This document shows positions 9,782-21,860 of a stretch of DNA of 64,000 bases, piece by piece. This stretch comes from Fagopyrum homotropicum (Eukaryota; Streptophyta; Magnoliopsida; Caryophyllales; Polygonaceae): positions 53,847,001 through 53,911,000 of the forward strand of contig BSWB01000001.1 in assembly GCA_033239125.1 (NCBI GenBank), in the 5' to 3' direction. Positions within the stretch are counted from its first letter, which is position 1; every line of letters starts with the position of its first letter. The notes under the pieces were generated by a model. That model was given only the letters and a program-made list of their open reading frames with translations, did not search any database and was not told the DNA's origin. The translations under genes were made by a program, and so were the position numbers.

Positions 9782-11256
9782 TGATAGGTGATGGAATCAC
9801 TATCATTTAGGATAGTTTTTAGAGTCTTTTTATTGCATTTGTGTTGGTTTATGCTACTAACTCCTTGGTCCAGAATAAGCAGACCAAAAGAAGCTACGGA
9901 AGGAGTCATAAGCACTTAGGAGTGAAGATCGTTCAGGAAGCAAAGCTTCTGTTGCCTCACCGCCCCAGCGGAGCCTTGTCACCGCCCCTGCGGGTGACAC
10001 CTTACTCCGGAGCGCTCCGTGCACCTTCACCAGTGCCGGCCATGAAGTGTGTCACCGCCCCTGCGCCACTCCTTGGCGCCCCTGCAATGACTTGCCCTGA
10101 AGTAACGAAGACCAGCGTCGTTGCGCCTTCCACTGCGTCTCTGTCTGCGCCTTAACCTGGGAGCTGGAAGATGAAAAGTTTGTGTCACCGCCCTGCGTTG
10201 ACATAGGGACGCCCCGGCGGTTTGGCATCAGAAACGGCAGGAAGTTGAAAGGTCTGACGTTTGAAGAGCATTAAAGATCCGCCCCTGCGGGATTGTCTAG
10301 CCACCCCTGCGGCCTTGAAGAAGATCAAGCGTTTTTGCCTTCACCGCCCCTGCGGAGCCAAAGGCCGCCCCTGCGGTTTAACATCAGAAGCTTTACTCCG
10401 GCTGTTTACACCACCTTTATGGCATTAAATAGTCCTTCGTTGGTTGTTAGAATGATCCATCTTGTTAGCCAACAAAATTATCCACTTTTCCCATTTAGAT
10501 TATCTTGCTACCTTTGTAATGAGTTGCTAACTCCCTTGCTACATTGAGTTGGTTTGAAGTTGCGTTGTTACTTTGGTTGTAAGTTTTCTTTAATATAAGT
10601 TTTTATTCAGTAATGCTTTGTGTTTCCTTGATCTCCATTGTCTAATTGCATGTTTTACTATTACTTGAGATTCATCACCTTAGGTTCTAAAGTGCGTGCA
10701 AATAACTAGGATTAATAGATTCCGGGTTCGGGTCTTTAATCTAGTGGTAAACTTCAAGTAATAATGGGTTGTAATTACTTAAAGAAAAGGAACACAAATA
10801 TAAAGATAAGCTTAACGGTTTTAATCTTTTCTTTATATCCTTTAGTCTTTGTTTAAAAGCTAACTTGTTATTTTGTTCTTGTAGGTTTACGGAACATTAA
10901 CCTGTTAAGTTGTGTTGATGCCGGTTGGCTCAACACATATATATGATCAAGACGGGAGATTACTTGAAAACTTGTAAAAGGAACTCACTAAAGTAGCAAT
11001 TGCATGCTTAAGAATCAACCTAGTGTAGATTCACCCATTATTGTCTTACTTATTGCGTTATTCGTTTTCATAAGTTTTTGTGCATCAATTTAACCAAACC
11101 CCCCCCCCCTTGTTACTTGCTCTATAATCAATAATTGCATCTAATAAAACACCTTAACTCTCTTGGGTTCGACCCTTACTTAACTACTATACTTGTTTTA
11201 GTGCTAAGCCAGGATTTATTTTTGATTGGGTAAAGACGACCACAAAAATACTTTCA
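9782..11256 (+). repeat. LTR of lineage-D element (3' LTR)
   Basis: The start is fixed by the purine tract and TGATAGGTGATGG. The end is inferred from a CA at 11256 (11260 is possible), so the length is about 1475 bases. The first 24 bases form an almost perfect inverted repeat, TGATAG...CTATCA. It contains the CCGCCCCTGCGG array (9959-10376) and a run of 11 C at 11099-11109. The U5 resembles other Athila/Tat elements (GGGTTCGACCCTTACTTAACTACTATAC-like). No second LTR is in the window. Confidence 0.65.
9959..10376 (+). repeat. Dispersed quasi-palindrome CCGCCCCTGCGG
   Basis: About nine full or slightly changed copies occur in 420 bases (for example 9980-9995, 10278-10290, 10343-10355 and 10365-10376). 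Each has CCGC and GCGG arms around a four-base centre. The spacers between copies are unrelated, so this is not a tandem repeat. It is the D counterpart of the palindromic words in A, B and C. Confidence 0.8.
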
Positions 11257-12125
11257 GTCAGTCACTAGAGGTTACTCACTAATTTAAGGCATGTTTGCAT
11301 ATTCCAGGGAATTCATTTAGATTCTAATACGAGATTTTTGGACTAATAAATTAATCCCGTAAAAACAATTTTGCTCACGAACCTTTTTGATATTCTTGGA
11401 AATAGATTCTTTACATTTCCACAGATACCTCTTTCTTCATTCTCTATTACTCTTTCTTCTCCCGACTCCCATCACCGCTAGTTCTATATTCTCATCAACA
11501 TGAAATCGGCCCGCCCGACCGAGAAATGGGAAGCGATAATTTAGGCCCTCCGTCGCCGCCACCACAACGTTGCACCGGATTCTCATTTACGTCATCTCTT
11601 TTTGCAAAGCCTTAAAGCTATCCTAACAGGTGAACTCCGATTTGCATTATATCATTTTATTAGTTTTTCTTATTTTTTGATGAATCTGAATTTGCATGTT
11701 CATTATCCAATTGACGCAACGTTTTCCTAATTATGCTTGGAAATTGAATATTTTATCATAATTGGTTATTATGCATGCTACTTTTAATGTTATGGAAAGT
11801 CAGAAGTATCTATTTTTTTAGGAAATAAGGTTGTACTAGTGCATATTTAGAATCTTATGCTATTTGCTGGTAAACTTTGGTGAACTTGTATGTGTTTGCA
11901 GGTTCTCATATTACTCAATGTAATAGAACAAGAATACCGAAAGGGTTAATTGATAGTTTTCTCTTCAAATTTCTTTCACTTATAAACACTAATATTCATC
12001 ATCTAGTTGTTCATCTAGCCCTTGTTTGTTCAATCATATATATATTCACGTGTTAAAGCTATTTTATCCTGTATGTGTTTCTTATCGTCATAATATTCAT
12101 CATCTAGTGGCTTGAAATTGACATG

Positions 12126-12305
12126 TATCAACTGGCATTGGATGTGAAAGAAAAGCTTGAGAATGATCATAGTAGTCTCCTAGTGGGGAAGAATGGTCGA
12201 GACTATGAGGAGATGATCCTTTGGTTTCTCAGGAACTGAAAGTTTTTTGTCAATGATGTTGTCATGAAATTGAGTAGAGCCATCACATGTGCATACCCTC
12301 ATTGA
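12126..12305 (+). pseudogene. Sec14/CRAL-TRIO-like gene fragment
   Basis: One frame reads DVKEKLENDHSSL, then GKNGRDYEEMILWFLRN, a TGA at about 12237, then KFFVNDVVMKLSRAI. The pattern (short helix, R-D-x-E-x-M-I-L-W-F-L, K-F-x-V, K-L-x-x-A-I) matches the N-terminal CRAL-TRIO region of plant Sec14-like lipid-transfer proteins as I know them. Only about 60 codons are present, with an internal stop. It is probably a captured exon inside the Harbinger-like element. Without a search the family call is tentative. Confidence 0.45.
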
Positions 12306-12543
12306 ATACTCAGTTGAGTTGAACTAAATTGTTGTTTAATGAGTACAATGTAGCATCAACTCTAGAAAGAAACCGAGGAATTAGTGGGATTGGAGGAGAA
12401 GAAGTACTCGGGTTTGTTGTTGCAAGGGTGAAAGTTTCTATAATTAATATAACTGATCCATTTATGTTATGACATAAGCTGTAGGTAATATCATGCTAAG
12501 CTTGTTCATGTTTATTAATATGTTTCGACTTATATCCTTTTCA

Positions 12544-12624
12544 GACAACAAGCCTGTTGCGCCTTTCCTCTTTGTCAAAGGAGATGGTGTTATATTTGTG
12601 TACCCTCCTCTGAGAACAACTTGA
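12544..12624 (+). pseudogene. LSM3-like: LSM3-like terminal exon fragment
   Basis: The frame reads PFLFVKGDGVIFVYPPLRTT followed by a stop. This matches the C-terminus of U6 snRNA-associated LSm3 (PFLFVRGDGVILVSPPLRT in the family). It begins right after TATATCCTTTTCAG, a good splice acceptor, so genomic DNA with its intron was captured rather than a cDNA. The Sm fold needs the upstream strands, which I cannot find nearby, so it is not functional as LSm3. Confidence 0.65.
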
Positions 12625-13026
12625 AGGAACAAACAATGTTGAAAGTTCATGTTTGAGCAAGGAAGGTTTGTTGGCTTTGTAATTCTTGACATTTGATTTG
12701 AAAAATATATTTAAGAGATATTTATGTATTTAGAATTGTAAGATTTCTGTTTTCAGTTGAGTTCAAGAATGTTTCTTGGAGGGCATTTGTGCATTCAGAA
12801 TTGTCACACTTCTATTTTCAATTGAGTTCAAGCATGTTTGTTTGAAGGCAATTTTATAATCTATCATTAAACAATCTATCTCATTAAATCTATACCAAAC
12901 ACCACAAATTTACAATATTTAACAAACTCTGATAATCTCCATCTACCTAAATCCTCGACAATCTCAACAATCTCAATCCCCACGAATCTGAAAAAGAATC
13001 CCCATACAATACCTAACAGGCCCTTA

Positions 13027-13410
13027 GTCGCTGGGTAGAAGCACCGAAGAAACTCAAAAAAGATGGAAAGAAGACATATCCAACGGCCATTAAAGAATCC
13101 TTTTTTTTAAATGAGCGGCACGTTTAGGCTCGAGCTCGATCTCATGACGAGCCCAATAACAATATCGTGTTAGGCTTGTTAACAAATACGAACGATTACG
13201 AATTGAGTTTTTAGCGAAATGAGCCTGAGCGGGTTGTCTCGGATAACAACCCTAATCCTAAGCCAGTCCAAGCTCAGATTTGTACAAGGTCTATTCAAAT
13301 CTACCATCGACTTCGTCATGCTCTCCCTAATTTCCTTGCATAAAGTAGGTCCATTATATATTTACCGAGAATAAACCATTAACAAACCACGACTTGTTTT
13401 TAAAAGATTA
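13027..13410. other. Unassigned AT-rich stretch
   Basis: I see no gene, terminal repeat or recognisable element. A string like GGCTCGAGCTCGATCTCATGACGAGCC suggests decayed repeat DNA. Confidence 0.4.
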
Positions 13411-13806
13411 AGGGTGTGCTTGTTTGTTTATAAACACTATTTTATAAAATAGGGTATGTTTGAAATGTCATGTAAACAATGTTGGATATAACAAAATAAA
13501 GTACTTTAGTGTTTTAATGGGTGTGTAAATGAAACACTTGAATGGACAAGGGTATATTTAAATGAACTAGTATTTATAATAAAAATATAAATTTATCTTT
13601 TTATTTTTTTATTAATAACAAACCAATACAGATAATTAAGGAAAATAGTTGATATAAACTTTTATGGGAACATTTAAGCTAGTTTTGTATAATCAAGCGT
13701 ACTTTATGATATTTTTTTAATCTAGGACTTAAATTTTATTAGTTTTTTCTATTAAACTCCAATTTGAACATGCACTAGTTTATAATGATGTGTACGCAAA
13801 CACCCC
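13411..13806. mobile_element. Possible MITE
   Basis: An AT-rich stretch of about 400 bases begins GGGTGTGCTTGTTTG and ends, read in reverse, GGGGTGTTTGCGTAC. The ends are similar but not cleanly matched, and no convincing target duplication is visible. No coding potential. Confidence 0.3.
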
Positions 13807-14505
13807 TAGGCGATACTAAGAACATTCACATTAAGAGATTCAAGATATCTTATCTCCAAATATATATAGAGAGATAAAAAAATTGTAATACCAGATTTTA
13901 TGGGATTTAAACTCTTATTATTTTACGGAAGTTATAAAGGCATGACGATTGATTTTCCAAAGGTCAACCGCATTCGCAATACACCACCGCCACAATTAAG
14001 CATTACGAATGCTGACAAAACCATCACACATGCGGAACCCGTAAGCGTGGAGGTTACGAGTTCCGAATACAAGATGATTCGAAAACATACAAAATTCCTC
14101 ATACAGAACGAGTAGCTACCATCTTTTCTCAAATACAAAAGTTGACAACGACGACGGCAAGCAAAGCCAGGGCAAATACTCAAAATCAAAGACGATGGAT
14201 CAAGGTGGTGATGAAGGACGACTCTTCCACAAGTGGAAACACGCTACAACAGAGTTAATGATTATGAGTTTTCGGTATTTTAGGTCGGACTTGTAATTAA
14301 AACGAATTTGTTCAGTTCAATGTGAAATGAGTTTGTTTATTTTTGATTATGTTCGAATTGTGTAGATTAGGTTGACTTAGGTTAGATTGGAAGAAACGTG
14401 AGTTCCGAAAAATCTTTAACGAACGCCTCCAATGACGCCCATTTGAGGAAGACGAATACTAACAACCACAATTACGGGTTCCGAAACCGTGGTTGTCACT
14501 GTTCA
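13807..14505. other. Unassigned region with a 71-codon frame
   Basis: The frame 13900-14115 (+) has no motif I recognise, no repeat relation to the rest of the window and no clear promoter. It is probably chance or a remnant. The remainder holds nothing I can name. Confidence 0.35.
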
Positions 14506-16428
14506 TGTGACACCCCAAATTTCACACTTGGAGAGTTATGGGTTAGGACCTAAAAATGGGTCCCGACCCTACCTCAGCAACAATATTACCAAACCTTACA
14601 ATAAGGCATAAATGTTAAAATACCAAAATTAAATTAAAATAAATGCAAATGTCAAATCAAAACAAGACTCTCAACCCAATCTACACTACTAACATCAATA
14701 ACAAAGGAAATCAAATAAACCACCACCCGTTCTACAACGTACGGGAACCCCGACTGACCGAACCATCCAGATCACTCGGCAGTTACCCTTTCCTACTAGG
14801 CACCTAACAACGCGGATAAACCATTAGCTAACCATTCATATATAAGATGAACACATAAGCACAAACACACATAAAGAAGTAAAATAAACACCGAGCATGC
14901 TATCACATAATCCGTTTTATTATCTTTCTTAACGTCATGCACTCGTAATTCAATTACACTTGTGGCACGACAAGTCTACGACTCCCGCCTCCGTCCCTTT
15001 ATCCAACTAGAGTGGATCGGCGCACCTCCCCGTATTCCATATGGAGTCGATCAGTACCCTCCCCGTATACCATGTCTCGACTAATCGCGATGATCCTTCT
15101 AGACTCCGTGAGGAGAGCTGAGATGATTGCCACAACCCGTTACACGTGGGTCAATTAAACGGTTGTTATAATAAACCGACAACATACTATAACACATATA
15201 ATGAACACCACACATGTACTCATCCAATATACGAAAGCAACTCAGTACTTCCCATGGACTTACATGTAGTAGGCTAAGTCCAACTACAATCAATTCCCCA
15301 TCCGTACTAGAATCCGCAATAGCCAAATATAACCCAAGGTGGTAACACCACAATACATCCTACCACTAGAAGTTCCCAACTTCTAGTTTCCCATGATCAT
15401 CATAAGATCATTTAACCAACAAGACTTTAAGATTAACATATACGGTATAAAACCCCTCTGCATACTCATATATAACTCATACGATAATAAGGAAGGAAGG
15501 ATCAGATACCTAGATCAAAATCTTGAGTCCAAAGAACGACTTAAGAGCTCATTGGACGGATGCCGCAACCGTTGAGGAATGAAGGTGCGGAAGCAGGGAG
15601 GCAGTGTGGGCGCGACCATGGTAACAAAGGGGTGTGACCGCAGTGACTTGCCACGACAGCGGTGTTGAAGGGCGTGGGTGAAATGACAACAACCAAGGCG
15701 CAACTGCGGCTAAAGGTAAGCACTACCGCGGGGACCGTCGACTGGTGCGATTTCAGGCATCGCTCTTCGTACAAGATGGAACACACCAAATCACAAACGC
15801 TCACTGCAACTCCTTTGAAGCCAAAGGTAACAAAACCAACTCAAATCACCACTAGAATCAATATGGAAGAAAAGAAGGAGGAAAACACAATCTTACCCTT
15901 TAATCCTTTCAATGAAGAAAAGAGAAACGTCTTCTGCGTGCCCGTACGGTGGAACTCCATTGATTGCTTCAATATCCCTGCTACTACTCGATGGAGGCAA
16001 AAGACAAGGATCTTTGCTGATGATGCAACAAGAAGAAGAAGAAGAGGGAAGAAGGAAGGAAGGAAGGAAGGAATGAGGGAAGAAGATTTATGTAGCACAA
16101 CTAAGGCTGCTAAGTTTGAGAAAGTAGCAACAGTAAGGTCTAGTTAGGCCATATGTTAAAGACGAGGTTTGAACTATAAAAGGAAACCAACAAATATGGC
16201 GGTTCCAAAAAGGATAGATGCGTTTGCTGTTTACCGGCACCCACGGGAAACAGCAGCCGCGCCAACGGCGCGATAGCGGGCCGCCCTGCAGCCGCGGGAG
16301 TCAACCGTAGTGCCTCCTCTTGGGCCTCCAAAAACCCAATTGTTACAGTTCACATGTTCATTCTTTAAGGCGTAATCAATTTGAATCAATTATTTTAAAC
16401 TGAATTAAATTATATTAAATTTAATTAA
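14506..16428. mobile_element. Decayed LTR-like element, first repeat and inner part
   Basis: It begins TGTGACACCCCAAAT, then TTAGGACCT, ATGGGTC and CGACCCT. A related start occurs at 16429 (TGTAAAACCCCGAAT) with the same order of motifs, including GTACGGGAACCCC and GATCACTC. TGTNACACCCC starts are seen in some plant Ty3/gypsy LTRs, but I find no primer-binding site or polymerase. A GC-rich inner part at 15540-15760 and a purine-rich microsatellite (GAAGGAAGGAAGG, about 16026-16087) lie between. Short frames here look accidental. Confidence 0.4.
16026..16087 (+). repeat. Purine-rich microsatellite (AGA/GAAG)
   Basis: Runs of AGA followed by GGAA repeats form an uninterrupted purine-rich tract. 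It is a simple repeat with no further meaning visible. Confidence 0.7.
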
Positions 16429-16822
16429 TGTAAAACCCCGAATCCGCGGGACTCGGAGCGCTACGGGCTAGGACCTCACAATGGGTCTCGACCCTTAGCT
16501 TGACAACACTTTCACTGGATCTTGCAACATGACACAAGTAAAAGGCAAAATGAAATAGTTAATGCAAATGTTATGATCCCGAATCCAAACGAAAGGAGAC
16601 TCCAGCCTAGTTCTTACAAAACCACAACAACAACAACAAACGTTCAAACAACAAATATAAGCCCAATCCCGTCCTATAATGTACGGGAACCCCGGTTGTC
16701 CACTCCTCCGGATCACTCAGCAGCATCCTTAACTTGTAGGGCATCTAGAACATCGGTATAAAACCGTTAACTAACATTCCAAGCATTAGAAAGACCGTAA
16801 AGGCGTATACACACACAAGTCA
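16429..16822. mobile_element. Second, truncated copy of the TGTNACACCCC repeat
   Basis: It is collinear with 14506-14900 but well diverged, and is cut at 16822 where the lineage-B LTR begins. Confidence 0.45.
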
Positions 16823-18568
16823 TGTTTGCTCCAAACGGTGTGTGCAAGCTTTAAATTTATAACCCTAGATGTAAGCTTAAAACAAGGACGCGAACCCGCA
16901 GTGTACAGGTCAATCGTAGTAAAAGCAAGGAATTCCAGGGGTCGATCACAGGGACTTAGTGAAACAAAGTCGGAATAGGTAAGCTATGTAATTACTAACC
17001 ACAAAAGCAATTAAAAAAATCAAAGATGATAAAAGTCAATAAAGGAAATATGCAATTCTAGGGATTAAATCATCTAGTTGTGGTTCCAACTCAAGATCTA
17101 AAGATAAGCGGACAAAGCTGAGGTTTTTGCATAGGGAAGGTGTTACTAAAGTGGAATAGATCACCGGGTAAGTCTCACTACTCACTAACCCCAAACCGTA
17201 ACTCCTATTACCGGGTAAGTCTGAAGGAATTAAGGTAAAGACCTATAACCTCAAACTAACACACCACCTAAGGGAATAGAATCAACCTTTACCGGGTAAC
17301 TCTCACGCTAACTCACAAAGATGGGATGAAAGCACACTCAAACCCCAATAAAGGATAAACCTTTATTACCTATACTTATGATCTTAGGTAAACAAACAAA
17401 GGAATTACCCGGTAAGTCTCATCCTAGGCTTGCATTGAACCAGGAAAGGTGTAATAAGAATAGGATTTGGCAAACTCTAACACTTAACTCTCAGTTTCGG
17501 ATCAGATAAGTCACCTCGGTCAGCCAAATTCCACCCCGGCCGAGATGTTCATCGACTGAGCGAGATGCTTAAGGTTAAGGTAAAGACTCGAACTTTCAGG
17601 GTCCTATTGTGATTAAGATTATTCTATCATTATTTTTCCCACAACCTTCATCCAATCACCCTAGAATCACACAAAGAAATTAGCCACTCATCATCATGAA
17701 AGTATTAATCAAATATATGGGAAGAAAGAGAATAATTGAACAAGAAAACCTTAAGAGAAAGACTTCAATAACTGAATCAATTATCAAACAAGCGTTTCTT
17801 GGATAAAAATCCAACAAGACAATCAACAAAGAAGGGAATCTAAGATGATCTTACAAAAACCCTTCAAAAAGCTATAAAAGCTATATACTTTCTTCCTTCA
17901 ACCTTCAAAAAGGTTCTTCAAATCTCCCAACTGGAGTATGGCTGCAGCGGATGTCTAAACACAATCGGTGGTATAGCATGATCTGGATTTGTGGAAAATC
18001 CAACCCTTTTTATAGGAAAATTACTCTCCAAAGATAAGATATCTTAGAAAGATCTCTTCCCATAAAAATAGGTAAAATATATGGTCTAACTTATCTTCTT
18101 CCTTCCAGGAATCCAGCCCAAAAATATAAGATCCTCTTTCCAAAGATAAAAGATCTCAGCCAAGAATAAAATATTCTCGCCGCGTCCCAAGTGTTCGCCT
18201 CGGTTGAGTTGGCTCCTTTGGATCACCTCGGTCGAGGTGACTCTGTAGTCAACCGAGGTGAATCACAACTGAATGTAAAATCTCTCAAATCTGGTCTAAA
18301 GTGAATCTCTAATCCATGGCCATGCTTCCTGGATTATTCCTTAAGCTCCTGAATGTAGCTCCAATGACTCCATAGCTCCTTTTGCTCCTTTTTGATGCAA
18401 AACGTGCCATTTTACCTACGATTAGAACAAAACTAGGTGTAGACCTCGATTCCCGCAAAGGTAGATGAAAGGACAATATAATCACATAATAAACATACAA
18501 ACATGTAGATTATTAAAGATAAAACGTCTAAACAGGCCCCAAAACATAGACAATAATTCATGCTATCA
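16823..18568 (-). repeat. Lineage-B 3' LTR (LTR-a)
   Basis: Read on the minus strand it starts TGATAGCATGAATTATTG and ends GGAGCAAACA. The PPT-like AAGTATAGGGTATTT lies outside its 5' end (18569 onward), so it is the 3' LTR of element B1. The TATA box (minus) is at 18007-18014. Lineage-B palindromes CACCTCGGTCGAGGTG occur at 18215-18265, and four TTACCSGGTAA words at about 17163-17415. It is more diverged from LTR-c than LTR-b is. Confidence 0.9.
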
Positions 18569-19842
18569 AAATACCCTATACTTAGCCCTTGCTTGTCCCC
18601 AAGCAAGTTCTGCCTATAAAATACAAGATAGAATGGATTATTAGTCATAAATATCAATGAAAAAGTCTTTCAAAAACATTTTAATGGTGTGCTACAATCA
18701 TAGATCACTCTAAGAGAATACTTCACGGAATTTAAAATCAAAACATGCTTAAAACATTTTATAAATATGAGAAAGTTGTTCATCTTTGCATAAAATCATA
18801 GAATGCATAATAAATCATAATTATCGAAATTAATCATGCATAATCCAGTTTAAACCACTAAGTCAATCAACAAGCTCGAGGTCTCAAGGGCTTCCCAAAA
18901 GAAAGGTCAAGAAATGTGTAAGGTAGGGATGTATATAAGGTAATGTGGTGCTAGAATCCGGGAATAGGATCTTTCTTCACTTTACTTGAACTTCAACATC
19001 TTCCACCAATAAGCTTTGCTTATTTCACACTTTTTTTCTTTTTTACTTTACTTTTTGGGATGCATGGATAGAGATGCACAATAATCGAAGCCTAGAGATC
19101 AGCAATCATCAATTTCTTGAGATGCATCAAACCCTTGATGCACATACCATGACCCGTTAGGAATATCGCTCAATCCGACTTTGGCAAGACACAAACACCC
19201 GGCTATGTGAATGGTGCCGAGTTACTCATCATCATGATTGACTTCCCCAAACCTATTTATTGCTTTCTAACACTTTCACTTCTAGCCAACTTCTCAACTT
19301 TTACTTCATTGCTTTCACCACTTTGCTTGCTTCCAAATTCCCGGATAGGTAAAGGGAGGCAAAAATGTATATGAGGGGCTAAGCATGATCAAGAAGAAGA
19401 AGAGAGAAGAATGAATTGCGTTGGTCTTTCCACGAAGAAAGTGAGAGAACTGATCTTGTGGTGTCAACCTTCAAATTCAACATAATTTGGATAGAAACAA
19501 AGTATTAAACATGCCAAAATTTCAAACAAAGCATTTAGCAACTTAAACATATCATAAACCTTTCAAGCATATAAAGATTTCAAAACTAGTCAGCAAACAA
19601 GATCTTCACTGAGATCATATCCAGATAAGAAGCACAAAACGTTTCAAAAACTCTCAGTTAAACCACCTCGGTCGAGGTGTTCTAAGTCAATCGAGGTGAA
19701 GTACCTTGTTTGGACAGAACTGCCCCGGTCGAGGTCAAAATTTTTTTTTTTCTGTCCAGTTTTTGACGTTTTCCTCAATCAAATAACCTGTATGCATGCA
19801 TGTAGTCTCAGATAAAACCATAGAAGCAAAATAAAGCATAAA
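18569..19842 (-). other. 3' UTR of B1
   Basis: Non-coding. It contains the border purine tract, the block conserved with A and C (19058-19253), and a B-type palindrome CACCTCGGTCGAGGTG at 19664-19679 with half-words up to about 19735. It stops at AGCATAAA where LTR-b begins. Confidence 0.75.
19058..19253 (-). other. Conserved non-coding block, lineage-B copy
   Basis: Same motif order as at 6330-6526, in reverse. AGCCGGGTGTTTGTGTCTT is identical, and GGGTTTGATGCATCTC and GGCTTCGATTATTGTGCA are close. Confidence 0.8.
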
Positions 19843-21098
19843 TGTTCGCTCCAAACGGTGTGTGCAAGCTTTAAATTTATAACCCTAGACTTAAGCTTAA
19901 AACAAGGATGCGAACCCGTAGAGTACGGGTCAATCGTAGTAAAAAGCAAGAAATTCCAGGGGTCGATCACAGGGACTCGGTGAAACAAAGTCAGTAACGG
20001 TAAGCTTTGTGAATACTAACCACAAAGAGCAATTAACACAATCAAAGATGAATAAGAAGTCAATAAGCAAACATGCATTAAAGCATCTAGTTGTGGTTCC
20101 AACTCAAGATCTAAAGATAAGCGGACAAAGCTGAGATTTTTGCAAGGGGAAGGTGTTACTAAAGTGGAGTAGATCACCGGGTAAGTCTCACTACTCACTA
20201 ATCCAAAACTGTAACTCCTATTACCGGGTAAGTCTCAAGGAATTAAGATAAAGAACTATTACCTCAAACTAACACACCATCTAAGGGAATAGAATCAACC
20301 TTTACCGGGTAAGTCTCAGGCTAACTCACAAAGATGGGATGGAAGCACACTCAAACCCCAATAAAGGATAAACCTTTATTACCTACACTTATGATCGTTG
20401 GTACACAAACTAAGGAATTACCGGGTAAGTCTCATCCTAAGCTTGCTTTGAACCAGGAAAGGTGAAATAAGAATAGGATTTGGCAAACTCTAACACTTAA
20501 CTATCAGTTTAGGATCAGATAAGTCACCTCGGTCAGCCAGATTCCACCCCGGCCGAGATGTTCATCGATTGAACGAGATGCTTAGGGTTAAGGTTAAAGA
20601 CTCGAACTTTCAGGGTCCTACTGGAATCTAAGATTATTCTATCATTGTTTTCTCCACAACCTTCAGCCAATCACCCTAGAATCACACAAGGAAATTAGCC
20701 ACTCATCATCTTTATGAAAGTATTAAATATATGGAAAGAAGGTGAATATTTGAATAAGAAGAATTTAATGAAAAAGACTTCAATAACTGAATCAAATATC
20801 ACAACAAAAGCGTTCCTTGGATATAAATCCAACAAGATAAGACAACAAGGAAGGGGAATTGAAGACAATCTTACAAAACCCTTCAAAAGCTATAAAAGCT
20901 ATGATCTTCAATCTTCCTTCAACCTTCAAAAAGGTTCTTCAAAACTCCCAACTGGAGTATGGCTGCGTCGTGCCATACTAGATAAGAGGGGGTGATAGCG
21001 GATGTAAGCGAGATCTCCAACTGTATGCGGATTGTTGGATTTGTGGAAATCCAACCCTTTTTATAGGAAAATAACCCTCCAAAGATAAAATATCTTAG
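19843..21098 (-). repeat. Truncated lineage-B 3' LTR (LTR-b)
   Basis: It contains the 3' two-thirds of the LTR (leader and U5, ending GGAGCGAACA on the minus strand) and is nearly identical to LTR-c. Its U3 is lost: homology stops at 21098. A 20-base string, GGAAATCCAACCCTTT plus TNTAT-like end, is repeated at the break (21045-21064 and 21098-21117). Confidence 0.85.
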
Positions 21099-21860
21099 GA
21101 AATCCAACCCTTTCTATCTCTGAGGGCAAGGCGACGATCGGAACTCATTTTTTTTCAGCTACTGTCAGAGCACCTCGGTCGCTGACAATCCTCAAGAATC
21201 ACCTCGGTCGAGATGCAGTTCGACTGGACCGAGGCGTAACAGCTTTCGATTCAAATCTCAGAAATCCAGTTTTTTTCCCCCAAAATTCACTTCAATTGCT
21301 TCCTATGGGGTACTTAAGCCTTTTCTCAACATATTCAGGGGCAACCAAAGCCCAAATCGAAACGAATGAACGAGTTAGGGTTTCGACTGTTTTTACCTCG
21401 TTTCGGTCTATTCGTTCGATTTCTTTACAGATCTGTAGTTGCAATGGGATCCTCTATTCTTCAATCACAGTTTGGAAGCGGAAATCTTCGAAAACGAGCA
21501 AAAACAGAGGAAGCGAGGTGAGGAGCGCCGCGGTCGAGTCGAAGAGAGTAAAAAGGTAAAAAATAAAATTTCCCCCTTTTATACTGTTCCTGGATCTGCT
21601 GTCACCTCGGTCGAGATGGTCTCGACTGGACCGAGGTGGTACGGACCGAGGTGGTTCTGCAGAAACCCTAGTCGCCTCGTTTGCTCAAGAATCAACTCGG
21701 TCGAGATGGCCTCGACTGGATCGAGGTGCCTCAGTCAAACTTTGTCTTCTCGAATTCTCGAACTTTTGAACTTCCAGTTATGCTCCTTCCTTAGATGTCT
21801 CCTGTTATCTGTCTAGGACGCCAAAAACAAACAAAACAAAGCAAAAGCAAACTATCTAAG
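21099..21860 (-). other. Post-pol spacer of B2
   Basis: It corresponds to the pol-to-ORF-1 spacer of A and C. B-type words are at about 21174-21232 and 21602-21728, including CACCTCGGTC...GACCGAGGTG arms around CGAGATGGTCTCG. The ORF-1-like gene, 3' UTR and U3 that should follow have been deleted. The short plus-strand frames here (21296-21816) have no family features. Confidence 0.75.

Larger units (their letters stand above)
11287..13023. mobile_element. PIF/Harbinger-like non-autonomous DNA element
   Basis: The ends are imperfect inverted repeats: left AGGCATGTTTGCATATT, right read in reverse GGGCCTGTTAGGTATTG, both continuing to GGGRATTC. A 3-base TTA duplication lies on both sides (11284-11286 and 13024-13026). 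No transposase frame is present. It carries at least two host-gene fragments (12126-12305 and 12544-12624) with what looks like intron sequence between them. The TTA duplication and GGNCTGTT ends fit PIF/Harbinger; I infer this from the ends only. Confidence 0.6.

Noticed and set aside
9959..10376. CRISPR-like array of short repeats
   Set aside because: Repeat spacing is irregular, units are 12 bases and imperfect, and the setting is a plant LTR.
13411..13806. hAT-type MITE with 8-base target duplication
   Set aside because: No matching 8-base flanks could be found; kept only as a possible MITE of unknown type.
15662..16147. 161-codon frame
   Set aside because: Overlaps a purine microsatellite and decayed repeat DNA; composition is that of the repeats and no motif is visible.
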